This document shows, piece by piece, positions 25,847 to 35,509 of a stretch of 64,000 nt of DNA. The notes below the pieces were generated by a model. It was not told the DNA's origin. It was given only the letters and a program-made list of their open reading frames with translations, and ran no database searches. Within the stretch, counting starts at the first letter, position 1; every line of letters starts with the position of its first letter. A program made the position numbers and the translations under genes. Origin of the DNA: Azospirillum sp. TSH100 (GTDB lineage: Bacteria; Pseudomonadota; Alphaproteobacteria; Azospirillales; Azospirillaceae); NCBI RefSeq assembly GCF_004923295.1, contig NZ_CP039635.1, forward strand, positions 206,501 through 270,500, in the 5' to 3' direction.

Positions 25847-26920
25847 ATGACCGCCGACATCCAGTCCACCCCGGCGGCTCGTCCCGCCATGGGCAATTTC
25901 GAGCGTTATCTGAGCCTGTGGGTGGCGCTGTGCATCGTGGCCGGCATCGCGCTCGGCCATCTGGTGCCCGGCCTGTTCCAGGCGATCGCGGCGGCAGAAG
26001 TCGCCCAGGTCAATCTGCCGGTCGCCGTGCTGATCTGGCTGATGATCGTGCCGATGCTGCTGAAGATCGACCTCGGCGCGCTTGGGCAGGTCAAGGAGCA
26101 CTGGCGCGGCATCGGCGTGACACTGTTCATCAATTGGGCGGTCAAGCCCTTCTCGATGGCGCTGCTCGGCACGCTGTTCGTGGGGCATCTGTTCGCCCCG
26201 CTGCTGCCGCAGGAGCAGATTTCCTCCTACATCGCCGGGCTGATCCTGCTGGCGGCAGCCCCCTGCACCGCCATGGTGTTCGTATGGTCGAACCTGTGCG
26301 AGGGCGAACCGCACTACACCCTCAGTCAGGTGGCGCTGAACGACCTCATCATGGTGTTCGCCTTCGCCCCGATCATCGGTCTGCTGCTGGGCGTGGCATC
26401 GATCACCGTGCCATGGGGCACGCTGCTGTTGTCGGTGCTGCTCTACATCGTCATTCCGGTGGTGGCCGCCCAACTGTGGCGGCGCAGTTTGCTGGCGGCC
26501 GGCGGCGAGCCGGCACTGACCCGCGTGCTCGGCCGAATCCAGCCGGTGTCGCTGCTGGCTCTGCTGACCACGCTGGTGCTGCTGTTCGGCTTCCAGGGCG
26601 AACAGATCCTGGTGCAGCCGCTGGTCATCCTGCTGCTGGCGGTGCCGATCCTGATCCAGGTCTATTTCAACGCCGGGCTGGCCTATTGGCTGTCGCGACG
26701 GTTCGGGGTGGCCTGGTGCGTGGCGGCGCCGGCGGCATTGATCGGGGCCTCCAACTTCTTCGAGCTTGCGGTGGCCGCAGCCATCAGCCTGTTCGGGCTC
26801 GGTTCCGGCGCCGCACTCGCCACCGTGGTCGGGGTGCTGGTCGAAGTGCCGGTGATGTTGTCGGTGGTGCGCATCGTCAAGGCAACCAAGCCATGGTACG
26901 AAGGGCAGACGGGGGCATGA
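25847..26920 (+). CDS. arsB: Arsenite efflux permease, ACR3 family
   Basis: This 357-residue protein has about ten membrane helices. The ACR3 signature AAPCTAMVFVWSNLCEGEPHYTLSQVALNDLIMVFAFAPI includes the conserved membrane cysteine. It exports the arsenite made by ArsC and is often called acr3 or arsB. The open frames in other phases here are shadows. Confidence 0.94.
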   Translation: MTADIQSTPAARPAMGNFERYLSLWVALCIVAGIALGHLVPGLFQAIAAAEVAQVNLPVAVLIWLMIVPMLLKIDLGALGQVKEHWRGIGVTLFINWAVKPFSMALLGTLFVGHLFAPLLPQEQISSYIAGLILLAAAPCTAMVFVWSNLCEGEPHYTLSQVALNDLIMVFAFAPIIGLLLGVASITVPWGTLLLSVLLYIVIPVVAAQLWRRSLLAAGGEPALTRVLGRIQPVSLLALLTTLVLLFGFQGEQILVQPLVILLLAVPILIQVYFNAGLAYWLSRRFGVAWCVAAPAALIGASNFFELAVAAAISLFGLGSGAALATVVGVLVEVPVMLSVVRIVKATKPWYEGQTGA

Positions 26921-26982
26921 CCCCTGCTTGTCGACCGGTTTCTTCTGCGGCCGATCGCAGATTTTTGTTGCAGCGCCATAAT

Positions 26983-26999
26983 GTAGTTAAACTACATCG
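26983..26999. promoter_or_regulatory. 17-bp palindrome ATGTAG-N5-CTACAT, distal copy
   Basis: ATGTAGTTAAACTACAT is perfectly symmetrical around 26991. The same ATGTAG-N5-CTACAT architecture recurs at 27143-27159, 160 bp away, both upstream of adhE. Two matching palindromes suggest paired operators for one unknown regulator. Confidence 0.6.
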
Positions 27000-27081
27000 C
27001 GGCACTCAAGCTCTTTACAACCGGTTCCGAGGTTCCAAAGCGCATCCTGAAGAAGGCGCCTCAGCATAGGCTCCGCCTGAT

Positions 27082-27095
27082 CTGATCCAGATCAA
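27082..27095. promoter_or_regulatory. Anaerobox (FNR/FixK-type site) upstream of adhE
   Basis: CTGATCCAGATCAA differs in one base from the known consensus TTGAT-N4-ATCAA. It lies between the two ATGTAG palindromes and 145 bp upstream of the adhE start. It fits oxygen-limited induction of a fermentative enzyme. Confidence 0.55.
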
Positions 27096-27129
27096 ATCTC
27101 GCGACAGGTGGTATGACCACTCTTGCACC

Positions 27130-27172
27130 GGTTCCAAGCGGGATGTAGGTTTCCTACATACCGCTTGGAACC
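27130..27172. promoter_or_regulatory. Nested inverted repeat containing the second ATGTAG palindrome
   Basis: Outer arms GGTTCCAAGCGG (27130-27141) and CCGCTTGGAACC (27161-27172) enclose ATGTAGG-TTT-CCTACAT (27143-27159). Almost the entire 43 bases are self-complementary, so a large operator or an mRNA leader hairpin is possible. A diverged outer arm also appears near 27022-27042 (CGGTTCCGAGGTTCCAAAGCG). Confidence 0.6.
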
Positions 27173-27239
27173 GAGAGATTCGGGGGTTCCGGGCCGGGAA
27201 ACCGGCCTCATGGCGACACCCGACGGGAGACGCCCGATC

Positions 27240-29924
27240 ATGGTCACGACCGTTAAAACCCTTTCCGACCTGAACGCCCTGATTGCGCGTGTGAAGGCGG
27301 CGCAGGCGCGCTTCGCCGACTATCCGCAGGAGAAGGTCGACCTGATCTTCCGCAACGCGGCGCTTGCCGCCGCCAACGCCCGCATCCCGCTCGCCAAGAT
27401 GGCGGTGGCGGAGACCGGCATGGGCGTGATGGAAGACAAGGTCATCAAGAACCATTTCGCCGCCGAATACATCTACAACAAGTACAAGGACGACAAGACC
27501 TGCGGCGTCCTATCGGAAGACAACGACGCCGGCATCCTGACCATCGCTGAGCCGGTCGGCCTGATCTGCGGCATCGTCCCCACCACCAACCCGACCTCGA
27601 CGGCCATCTTCAAGGCGCTGATCGCGCTGAAGACCCGCAACGGTCTGGTGCTCTCCCCCCATCCCCGCGCCCGCAAATCGACCTGCGAAGCCGCCCGTCT
27701 GGTGCTGGCCGCCGCGGTCGAAGCCGGCGCCCCCGACGACATAATCGGCTGGATCGACGAACCCTCGCTCGAACTCTCCAACGCCGTCATGCACCATCCC
27801 GACATCAACCTGATCCTCGCCACCGGCGGGCCGGGCATGGTCAAGGCCGCCTACTCGTCGGGCAAACCCGCCATCGGCGTCGGTGCCGGCAACACCCCGG
27901 CCGTCATCGACGAGTTCGCCGACATCAAGCGTGCCGTCGCCTCCATCCTGATGTCCAAGACCTTCGACAATGGCGTGGTCTGCGCGTCCGAACAGTCGGC
28001 GGTGGTGGTCGACGCCGTCTATGACGCCGTGCGCGACCGCTTCGCCCACCATGGCGGCTACATCCTGTCGCCCCGCGAGACCGACGCCGTGCGCAAGGTG
28101 CTGCTGACCGACGGCCATCTGAACGCCGACATCGTCGGCCAGCCCGCCCATGCCATCGCCGCCATGGCCGGCCTCAACGTCCCGCTCGCCACCAAGGTGC
28201 TGATCGCCGAGGTCACCGACATCGCCGATACCGAGCCCTTCGCCCACGAGAAACTGTCGCCGACCCTGGCGCTCTACCGCGCCAAGGACTTTGCGGAAGC
28301 CTGCGACAAGGCCGCCGCCCTGGTGGCGCTCGGTGGCATCGGCCATACCTCGGCGCTCTACACCGACCAGGACCAGAAGCAGGACCGCATCCGCCATTTC
28401 GGCGACAAGATGAAGACCGCCCGCATCCTGATCAACACGCCGTCCTCCCATGGCGGCATCGGCGATCTCTACAACTTCCGCCTCGCGCCGTCGCTGACGC
28501 TGGGCTGCGGCTCCTGGGGCGGCAACTCGATCTCGGAGAATGTCGGGCCGCAACACCTGATCAACAAAAAGACCGTGGCGAAGCGGGCGGAAAACATGCT
28601 GTGGCACAAGCTGCCCAAATCGATCTATTTCCGCCGCGGCTGCCTGCCCTTCGCGTTGGAGGAGTTGCGTGGCAAGAAGCGCTGCCTGATCGTCACCGAC
28701 CGCTTCCTGTTCGAGAACGGCCATGTCAACGACAGCGTCCGCGTGCTGAAGTCGCTGGGGCTGGAGGTCGAGACCTTCTTCGAGGTCAACGCCGACCCGA
28801 CGCTGGCGGTGGTGCGCAAGGGCGTGGCGCTCGCCAACGCCTTCCAGCCCGACGTCATCCTGGCGCTCGGCGGCGGCTCGCCGATGGATGCGGCCAAGAT
28901 CATCTGGGTGATGTACGAGGCGCCCGAAGTGGCGTTCGAGGACCTCGCCCTGCGCTTCATGGACATCCGCAAGCGCATCTACACCTTCCCCAAGCTGGGC
29001 GTGAAGGCACAGCTGGTGGCGGTGCCGACCACCTCGGGCACCGGGTCGGAGGTGACGCCCTTCGCCGTGGTGACCGACGAGCGGACGGGAACCAAATACC
29101 CGATCGCCGACTACGAGCTGACGCCGACGCTGGCGATCGTCGATGCCAACCTCGTCATGGACATGCCCAAGGGGCTGACGGCGGCCGGCGGCATCGACGC
29201 GGTGACCCACGCGCTGGAGGCCTATGTCTCGGTGGTGGCGAACGAGTATTCCGACGGTCAGGCTCTGCAAGCATTGAAGCTGCTGAAGGAGAACCTGCCG
29301 TCGGCCTACCGCAACGGCTCGCAGGATCCGAAGGCGCGGGAGCTGGTGCACAATGCGGCGACACTGGCCGGCATCGCCTTCGCCAATGCCTTCCTCGGCG
29401 TTTGCCATTCGATGGCGCACAAGCTGGGGGCCGAGTTCCACATCCCGCACGGCATCGCCAACGCGCTGCTGATCGCCAACGTGATCCGCTACAACGCCGC
29501 CGACATCCCGACCAAGCAGACGGCCTTCAGCCAGTATGACCGTCCCAAGGGCGTGGCGCGCTATGCGCAGATCGCCCGGCATCTGGACCTGGGCGGCAGC
29601 CGCGACCATGAGCGCGTGGAGAAGCTGGTGGCCTGGGTGGAGGAGATGAAGCGGGCGCTGGACATCCCGGCTTCGATCCAGGCGGCGGGGGTGCCGGAGG
29701 CGGCCTTCCTCGCCAAGGTCGATGCGCTGGCGGAAGCCGCCTTTGACGACCAGTGCACCGGCGCCAACCCGCGCTATCCGCTGGTGGCCGAGATCAGGCA
29801 ACTGCTGATCGACAGCTACTACGGCCGCGCCTACGTCGAGCCGTCGGCCCAGGACGCAGCACCGGTCGAGGTCAAGCCCGCCGGAAAGTCCGCCACGCGC
29901 AAGGACGCGGCGCTTGCCAAGTGA
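27240..29924 (+). CDS. adhE: Bifunctional acetaldehyde-CoA / alcohol dehydrogenase
   Basis: The protein is about 894 residues. The N-terminal aldehyde dehydrogenase half (about 1-430) has IVPTTNPTSTAIFKALIALKTRN and the active-site cysteine in NGVVCASEQS. The C-terminal iron alcohol dehydrogenase half (about 460-870) has ALGGGSPMDAAKIIWV and the metal-ligand stretch GVCHSMAHKLGAEFHIPHGIANALL. It converts acetyl-CoA to ethanol with two NADH and can run in reverse. The ATG at 27240 gives the usual N-terminus (TVKTLSDLNALIARVKAAQ); earlier ATGs add unconserved sequence. Its elaborate upstream region suggests redox control. Confidence 0.96.
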   Translation: MVTTVKTLSDLNALIARVKAAQARFADYPQEKVDLIFRNAALAAANARIPLAKMAVAETGMGVMEDKVIKNHFAAEYIYNKYKDDKTCGVLSEDNDAGILTIAEPVGLICGIVPTTNPTSTAIFKALIALKTRNGLVLSPHPRARKSTCEAARLVLAAAVEAGAPDDIIGWIDEPSLELSNAVMHHPDINLILATGGPGMVKAAYSSGKPAIGVGAGNTPAVIDEFADIKRAVASILMSKTFDNGVVCASEQSAVVVDAVYDAVRDRFAHHGGYILSPRETDAVRKVLLTDGHLNADIVGQPAHAIAAMAGLNVPLATKVLIAEVTDIADTEPFAHEKLSPTLALYRAKDFAEACDKAAALVALGGIGHTSALYTDQDQKQDRIRHFGDKMKTARILINTPSSHGGIGDLYNFRLAPSLTLGCGSWGGNSISENVGPQHLINKKTVAKRAENMLWHKLPKSIYFRRGCLPFALEELRGKKRCLIVTDRFLFENGHVNDSVRVLKSLGLEVETFFEVNADPTLAVVRKGVALANAFQPDVILALGGGSPMDAAKIIWVMYEAPEVAFEDLALRFMDIRKRIYTFPKLGVKAQLVAVPTTSGTGSEVTPFAVVTDERTGTKYPIADYELTPTLAIVDANLVMDMPKGLTAAGGIDAVTHALEAYVSVVANEYSDGQALQALKLLKENLPSAYRNGSQDPKARELVHNAATLAGIAFANAFLGVCHSMAHKLGAEFHIPHGIANALLIANVIRYNAADIPTKQTAFSQYDRPKGVARYAQIARHLDLGGSRDHERVEKLVAWVEEMKRALDIPASIQAAGVPEAAFLAKVDALAEAAFDDQCTGANPRYPLVAEIRQLLIDSYYGRAYVEPSAQDAAPVEVKPAGKSATRKDAALAK

Positions 29925-29953
29925 CGAAACCCTTCTTGCCAGGATTTGAGACC

Positions 29954-30199
29954 ATGAGCAAAGCGATCATGTGGGCCGAAAGCGATGCCCGCGGCTTCGA
30001 AACCGAATGCCTGTTCAACGAGGACAACCGCAGCTATGAGGTGCTGGTCAGCGCCAAAGGACTGGGTGTCGACCGGGCGGAGAGCTTCCCGGTGATCGAG
30101 GATCCCGGCCTGGGCATGAGCCCCACCGATCTGGACCGCTCGATCAAGCTGGCCGACCGTCTGGTGTGGGAGATCGACCGGTCGATGGGCGACCTCTGA
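29954..30199 (+). CDS. Conserved-looking small protein of unknown function (81 aa)
   Basis: The frame starts MSKAIMWAESDARGFETECLF 29 nt after adhE on the same strand and ends just before a UUCG-loop terminator, so it is probably the last gene of the adhE transcript. It is acidic, lacks membrane or signal features, and has a mixed strand-helix pattern, with a C-terminal helix (LDRSIKLADRLVWEIDRSMGDL). I do not recognise a family. The codon pattern and ending support a real gene. Confidence 0.7.
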   Translation: MSKAIMWAESDARGFETECLFNEDNRSYEVLVSAKGLGVDRAESFPVIEDPGLGMSPTDLDRSIKLADRLVWEIDRSMGDL

Positions 30200-30222
30200 G
30201 ACGACATGGGGCGGAAAGAATC

Positions 30223-30254
30223 AGGGCGGGGTGCTTCGGCATCCCGCCCTTTTC
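30223..30254 (+). terminator. Rho-independent terminator with UUCG tetraloop
   Basis: A 12-bp stem (30223-30234 with 30239-30250, one G-U pair) is closed by a C(TTCG)G loop and followed by TTTT. It ends the adhE/81-aa transcript. The rest of 30255-30544 has no credible gene and holds the receptor's control region. Confidence 0.93.
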
Positions 30255-30435
30255 GCATGCGTGTACCGGTCCACAACAGCAAATCGCGAGGCGGGCAGTC
30301 GTCGCTATGGCAGACGAGGCATAACGATGGCTGATATTGCAACCCTCCATTGAAGTCTTGCTATCGCCAAAGGCCCCCCAAAGGGCTGGATCGATCCGGT
30401 CCCTGGTCCGCATTGTCGCACCCAGCCTCAGATAA

Positions 30436-30514
30436 TAGGAATTATTCGCAAAACTCCTTGCCCCGTCCCGCCATTCTTTCGTATGACGTTCGTGCATATG
30501 CGAATAAGTCGCAT
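30436..30514. promoter_or_regulatory. Two Fur-like iron boxes upstream of the siderophore receptor
   Basis: ATGCGAATAAGTCGCAT (30498-30514) has perfect 6-bp arms around five bases. A second copy of the core reads TGCGAATAATTCC on the reverse strand at 30438-30450. Both share TGCGAATAA and resemble Fur-type boxes known in alphaproteobacteria. The proximal box is 30 bp before the receptor start, where binding would block translation initiation or the promoter. Confidence 0.55.
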
Positions 30515-30544
30515 TTTCGTGATGTCGAAAGGAAAGATTGGCTG

Positions 30545-32743
30545 ATGAGGGGCATGTTGGGGGGTAAGCGGCAGATGGGTACGCAGGGTCGGGAGCGGGC
30601 AATCCTGCTGCGCACGACTGCGGTGAAGGCGGCGGTGAAGGCGTCGATGATGGCTGTGGCAATGGCGGGAGTGGCGCTGGGGGGCGCCGTCACCGTACAG
30701 GCTCAGCAGGCGCAGGATTCGGCAACCGTGCTGGGTCCGGTCACGGTGACCGGAGCGGAGCAGCGGACGGAGCCGGTGCAGGGCTATGTCGCCAAGCGCA
30801 GCACTTCGGCAACCAAGACCGATACGCCGTTGCAGGACGTGCCGCAGTCGATCTCGGTCGTGCCGGAGACGCTGATCAAGGATCAGGCGATGCAGAGCAT
30901 GGCCGACGTCGTGCGCTACATGCCCGGCGTCAATGCCGGCCAGGGCGAGGGCAACCGTGACCAGCTGACCATCCGCGGCAACAGCACGACGGCCAGCTTC
31001 TTCCTCGATGGCGTGCGCGACGACGCCATGTATTTCCGCGACCTCTACAACATCGACCGGGTGGAGGCGCTGAAGGGCTCCAACGCCATGATCTTCGGCC
31101 GTGGCGGCGGGGGCGGCGTCATCAACCGCGTGCAGAAGGAGGCCGATGGCCAGCCGGTGCGCGAGTTCAGCGTGCGCGCCGGCTCCTACAACACCCGCCG
31201 TGTTACCGGCGATGTCGGTCAGGCGGTGACGCCGGACTTCGCCGTGCGCCTGAATGGCATGTACGAGAATTCCGACAGCTACCGCGACAGCGTGAATGTC
31301 GAACGGATCGGCATCAACCCGACCGTTACCTTCACGCCCGGCGACAAGACCAAGATCAAGCTGAGCTACGAGTATTTCAAGGACGACCGCACCGCCGACC
31401 GCGGCGTCCCCTCCTATCGCGGGGTGCCGCTCAACACCAGCACCTCCACCTTCTTCGGCAACCCGGACAACAGCTTCTCCACCGTCGAATCGAACGCGGT
31501 CGACGCCACGGTGGAACATGAGATCACCAGCAACATCACCATCCGCGACCGCTTCCGCTACGCCCACTACGACAAGATCTACCAGAACGTCTTCGCCGGT
31601 GCGGTGAATGCGGCCGGCACCACGGTCAGCCTGTCCGGCTACAACCACTCGATCGAGCGCGACAACCTCGTCAACCAGACCGACGCCATCTTCAAGCTGA
31701 ACACCGGTCCGGTGAAGCACACGGTGGTGACCGGCGTCGAGATCGGCCGGCAGAAGACCGACCAGTTCCGCAACACCGCCTTCTTCGGCAACGCCACCTC
31801 GGTGACGGTGCCGCTGTCCAACCCGATCTACCGCGGCCCGACCACCTGGCGGCAGAGCGCCACCGACGCCAACAGCAGCGCCACGGTGACCACCGCCGCC
31901 GGCTATGTCCAGGATCAGGTCGAGCTGACCGAGCAGTTCCAGGTCATCGGCGGCCTGCGCTTCGAGCGCTTCGACATCGATTACACCAACAACCGCAACG
32001 GCCAGAAGCTGAGCCGCCAGGACACCATGTGGTCGCCGCGCCTGGGCGTGGTGTTCAAGCCGGTGCAGCCGCTGTCGCTCTATGCCAGCTACAGCGTGTC
32101 CTACCTGCCGGGCTCCGGCGACCAGTTCACCACCCTGACCACCACCTCGGCCAATCTGGAGCCGGAGAAGTTCACGAACTGGGAAATCGGCGCCAAGTGG
32201 GATGTTCTGGCGAACCTGTCGGTGACCGGCGCCCTGTTCCAGCTTGACCGCACCAACACCTCGGCCCCCGATCCGAACAACCCGGCCCTGACCGTCCAGA
32301 CCGGCAGCCAGCGCACCCGCGGCTTCGAGCTGGGCGTCAGCGGCAACATCACCGACAAGTGGCAGGTGGCCGGCGGCTATACGCTCCAGAAGGCCGAGAT
32401 CACCAGCACGACCAGCAGTGCGGCCAGCGGCGCCAGCGTGGCGCTGGTCCCGCGCCACAGCTTCTCGCTGTGGAACAAGTACCAGATCACCGAAATGTTC
32501 GGCGCCGGCATCGGCATGATCCACCAGACCAAGGTCTATGCCGGTGCCGACAACACGGTGACCCTGCCGGGCTACACCCGCTTCGACGCGGCGGTCTACG
32601 CCAACGTCACGGACAACGTGAAGGCCCAGCTGAACGTGCAGAACCTGTTCGACCGCAAGTATTACAGCACCGCCAACAGCAACAACAACATCACCCCCGG
32701 CGCGCCGCGCACCTTCCTGGTCACGCTGACCAGCAACTTCTGA
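30545..32743 (+). CDS. TonB-dependent siderophore receptor (Fiu-like)
   Basis: The outer-membrane receptor is about 732 residues. It has a long signal peptide (about 1-54, MMAVAMAGVALGGAVTVQAQ) and a TonB-box-like VLGPVTVTG. The plug domain reads LQDVPQSISVVPETLIKDQAMQSMADVVRYMPGVNAGQGEGNRDQLTIRGNST...FFLDGVRDDAMYFRDLYNIDRVEALKGSNAMIFGRGGGGGVINRV, followed by a 22-strand barrel that ends in the terminal aromatic (TSNF). The pattern is that of catecholate receptors such as Fiu. The ATG at 30545 is one of several choices (also 30554 and 30575). Fur-like boxes suggest induction by iron starvation. Confidence 0.93.
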   Translation: MRGMLGGKRQMGTQGRERAILLRTTAVKAAVKASMMAVAMAGVALGGAVTVQAQQAQDSATVLGPVTVTGAEQRTEPVQGYVAKRSTSATKTDTPLQDVPQSISVVPETLIKDQAMQSMADVVRYMPGVNAGQGEGNRDQLTIRGNSTTASFFLDGVRDDAMYFRDLYNIDRVEALKGSNAMIFGRGGGGGVINRVQKEADGQPVREFSVRAGSYNTRRVTGDVGQAVTPDFAVRLNGMYENSDSYRDSVNVERIGINPTVTFTPGDKTKIKLSYEYFKDDRTADRGVPSYRGVPLNTSTSTFFGNPDNSFSTVESNAVDATVEHEITSNITIRDRFRYAHYDKIYQNVFAGAVNAAGTTVSLSGYNHSIERDNLVNQTDAIFKLNTGPVKHTVVTGVEIGRQKTDQFRNTAFFGNATSVTVPLSNPIYRGPTTWRQSATDANSSATVTTAAGYVQDQVELTEQFQVIGGLRFERFDIDYTNNRNGQKLSRQDTMWSPRLGVVFKPVQPLSLYASYSVSYLPGSGDQFTTLTTTSANLEPEKFTNWEIGAKWDVLANLSVTGALFQLDRTNTSAPDPNNPALTVQTGSQRTRGFELGVSGNITDKWQVAGGYTLQKAEITSTTSSAASGASVALVPRHSFSLWNKYQITEMFGAGIGMIHQTKVYAGADNTVTLPGYTRFDAAVYANVTDNVKAQLNVQNLFDRKYYSTANSNNNITPGAPRTFLVTLTSNF

Positions 32744-32764
32744 CGGCACGTCGTTCTGTGCAAG

Positions 32765-32804
32765 AAGCCCCCCGTCCGGCGAGCCGGGCGGGGGGCTTGT
32801 CATT
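32765..32804 (+). terminator. Hairpin terminator after the receptor gene
   Basis: AAGCCCCCCG (32765-32774) pairs with CGGGGGGCTT (32789-32798), with an inner CCGGC/GCCGG stem. The T-rich tail is weak (GTCATTT). It lies between convergent genes. Confidence 0.75.
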
Positions 32805-32829
32805 TGCAGGCGCCGGCCGACGGCACCGT

Positions 32830-35448
32830 CTACCGCCGACGGACGGCGCCCAGGAAATTGTCGACCTCCTGGCGCAGGCGGGCGGTCTGGCCGGTCATGC
32901 TCTGCGAAGCGGCGAGCAGGTCGCCCGCCGACCGACCGGTCTGTTCGGCGGTGTCGGTGACCGACCGCATGCTGGCCGAACTGCGGCTGGTGCCGCGGGC
33001 TGCGTCGGCAACGCTGCGGGCGATCTCCTGGGTGGCGGCCCCCTGCTGTTCGACCGCCGCGGCGATGCTGCCGGAGATCTCGTCGATGGCGGTCACCGTG
33101 CGGACGATGGCCTGGATGGCCTCGACCACCTGCCTCGTCGTCGCCTGGATGGTGGCGATCTGGTCGGCGATCTCCCCGGTGGCCTGCGCGGTCTGGTTGG
33201 CGAGCGCCTTCACCTCCCCGGCCACGATGGCGAAGCCCTTGCCGGCCTCTCCCGCCCGCGCCGCCTCGATGGTGGCGTTCAGCGCCAGCAGGTTGGTCTG
33301 GGTGGCGATCTGGTTGATCAGCCCGACCACCTCGCCGATCCGCCCGGTGGCGCCGGACAGGGCGTCGACCACCCGGTTGGTGTGGCCGGCATCCTCCACC
33401 GCGTTGCGGGCGATCCCGGCGGAGCGGTTGACCTGACGGGCGATCTCCTCGATGGAGCGCGCCAACTCCTCCGCGGCAGCGGCGGCGCTTTCCACATTGG
33501 CGCTCGCCTCGCTGGAGGCGAGCAGCGCGCTGGTGGCCTCGCTGCTGGTCCGGCCGGCGCTGCGGGTCATGCTGTCGGCGCCCTCATGCACGGTGCCGGC
33601 CATGGCGGCGACGCTGTCCGCCACCTCCTTCACCGACGCCTCGAACTGGCTGGCAAGATCGAGCAGGACGCCGCGACGCTCCTGGGCGGCGCGCTCCCGG
33701 TCCGCCGCCGCGGCCTGCTCGGCGTTGCGGGTGGCAAGCGCATTGTCGCGGAAGACGGCGAGCGCGCCGGTCATGGCGTCGATCTCGTCCCGCCCGCGGC
33801 CCTGGCCACGCGCCGGCACCGCGGTATCGAGATTTCCACCGGCAATGGCGCGCATCGCGCCTTCCAGGCGGATCAACCGCCCGACGATCCGCCGTCCGAC
33901 ATAGAGCCAGACGATGAGCACCGTCCCCAACACGCTGAACAGTGCCAGTCCCGACAGCCAGCGGCGGCCTTGGCCGATGGCGTCGTGGGTGGTGCGGGCA
34001 GAGCGTTCGGCATCCTCCGCCACCGCGGCGACGAGGGAGGCGACCTCCGTCCCCAGCTGTTCGGCGATGGTGCGGCCTTCGCCCAGCGCCACATTTTCCT
34101 GGGCGGCAAGCGTCAGTTCCTGCGTGCGCAGGGCGAACAGACCGTCGTCGCCGCTGCCGAAGGCGATCAGCAATCCGGCCAGATCAGTCAATTCACCGGC
34201 GGTACGGGCAGCCAGGTCACGCGCGGCCGCGTCATAGACCGGACGCAGCGCCGTCAGCCGCTCCTCCGACGGCGCGCTGCCGGCCTCGGCCAGCGTGCCG
34301 GCGATCAGGTTGCCCGCCGCCGCCAACTCCAGCCGGCGACGAAGCGTGGGAAGACCCTGGCTCAGAAGGGTGTCGACCGCGCTGCCGATGTCGCTGCGCA
34401 GAGTCGCCTGCGCCTTTTCCAGATTGTCTCGGCTTTCACGGACATGGAGCTGAAGCTTGCCCAGCACGGAAATCTCCAGCCGTTCGACCTCGCTGCGCAA
34501 GACGCGGGCGCGGTCCTCCAGCCCTGCGGCGTCGGTCTGATCGAGGCCGCCCTTCAACTGGCGGCGGCGAATGGCGAAGGCGCCGTCATCGCCGCCGGTG
34601 CTGCCGCCCAACTCCATCAGGCGCTGCACCGCCCGGCGAACCGACTCGCCACCCGGCACCTCCGCCGCAGTCAGCAGCGGCGCCAGCTGATCGCTCAACC
34701 GGCGGAAGCCCCGTTCATAGGTATCGACAATGCTGGGGGTGTCGGCACCGGTGGCACGGGTCAGGTTCAGCGCCATCGACGCCATGCTGGCCCGCAAGTC
34801 ATAGCTGCTCGCCAGATCGGCGCCGGCGGCGGTCATCGCCTGAAGCTCCCGCCCGGTGACGCTGCCGACCTGGGTGGCGGCACCGCGCGTGTCGGCGGCG
34901 CCGGCCTCGATCAGAGGGCCGAGTTCGCCCAGAAAACGGTGATGGGTGGCGGTCAGAGCGGCCAGCCTGCCGGCCGACCGCTCCGCCACGTCGAGCCGAC
35001 TCTCGACCAGCCGATCCAGCGCGGCCAGCGTGTCGGACATGGCCCGCAGCCGCCCGCGCAGCGCCTCGACACGGGGGTCCTGCGGGTAGGCGCTCTCCAG
35101 CTGGTCGGTCGCCTCGCCGAGACGGCGGGCGCGGCCGGCCAGATCGTCGATCAGGGCCTTGCGGTCCTGCTGGCTGGCCGCCGCTGCCAGAACCGGGGCG
35201 GCGGCGGCCATCCGGGCGCTTTCCTCCGCCATCCGCTGGGCGGTGGTGAGGGAGGGCAAGGTCACGCCGGCGATCCGATCGACCCGGCTTTCGATGATGT
35301 CGAAGGCGAGCCAGCCGACACCGCCCGCCAGGACGCTGGTGGCGGCGACCGCACCGAAAGCGGCGAGAAGACGGCCGCGGATCCCGGCACCGCGGCGTTC
35401 GCCAGTGGATGGACGGCTGGTTGGAGCGCCCGTGCCCTGATCCGTCAT
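32830..35448 (-). CDS. Methyl-accepting chemotaxis protein with a very large sensor region
   Basis: This 872-residue receptor has a first membrane helix at about 27-50, an all-helical periplasmic region of about 440 residues, a second helix at about 496-520 ([22 protein letters not shown]), HAMP, and a methylation and signalling domain with the hairpin tip [36 protein letters not shown]. It ends [18 protein letters not shown] or TarH sensors are 150-260 residues, so the sensor here is about twice the normal size and may be a tandem helical-bundle module. The ligand is unknown. It is transcribed toward the siderophore receptor. Confidence 0.93.
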   Translation of the reverse strand: MTDQGTGAPTSRPSTGERRGAGIRGRLLAAFGAVAATSVLAGGVGWLAFDIIESRVDRIAGVTLPSLTTAQRMAEESARMAAAAPVLAAAASQQDRKALIDDLAGRARRLGEATDQLESAYPQDPRVEALRGRLRAMSDTLAALDRLVESRLDVAERSAGRLAALTATHHRFLGELGPLIEAGAADTRGAATQVGSVTGRELQAMTAAGADLASSYDLRASMASMALNLTRATGADTPSIVDTYERGFRRLSDQLAPLLTAAEVPGGESVRRAVQRLMELGGSTGGDDGAFAIRRRQLKGGLDQTDAAGLEDRARVLRSEVERLEISVLGKLQLHVRESRDNLEKAQATLRSDIGSAVDTLLSQGLPTLRRRLELAAAGNLIAGTLAEAGSAPSEERLTALRPVYDAAARDLAARTAGELTDLAGLLIAFGSGDDGLFALRTQELTLAAQENVALGEGRTIAEQLGTEVASLVAAVAEDAERSARTTHDAIGQGRRWLSGLALFSVLGTVLIVWLYVGRRIVGRLIRLEGAMRAIAGGNLDTAVPARGQGRGRDEIDAMTGALAVFRDNALATRNAEQAAAADRERAAQERRGVLLDLASQFEASVKEVADSVAAMAGTVHEGADSMTRSAGRTSSEATSALLASSEASANVESAAAAAEELARSIEEIARQVNRSAGIARNAVEDAGHTNRVVDALSGATGRIGEVVGLINQIATQTNLLALNATIEAARAGEAGKGFAIVAGEVKALANQTAQATGEIADQIATIQATTRQVVEAIQAIVRTVTAIDEISGSIAAAVEQQGAATQEIARSVADAARGTSRSSASMRSVTDTAEQTGRSAGDLLAASQSMTGQTARLRQEVDNFLGAVRRR

Positions 35449-35509
35449 GACCTTGCCCCCTTGGCTGAACGATCCGGCGCCATCCGCATGAGCGCCGGTC
35501 AGTTGCCAA

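Noticed and set aside
27510..29801. A 763-codon reverse frame inside adhE
   Set aside because: It has low-complexity His/Gly/Asp-rich translation with no domain. AdhE motifs on the forward strand are complete.
30428..32803. A 791-codon reverse frame across the siderophore receptor
   Set aside because: It is antisense to a complete TonB-dependent receptor and shows no recognisable fold.
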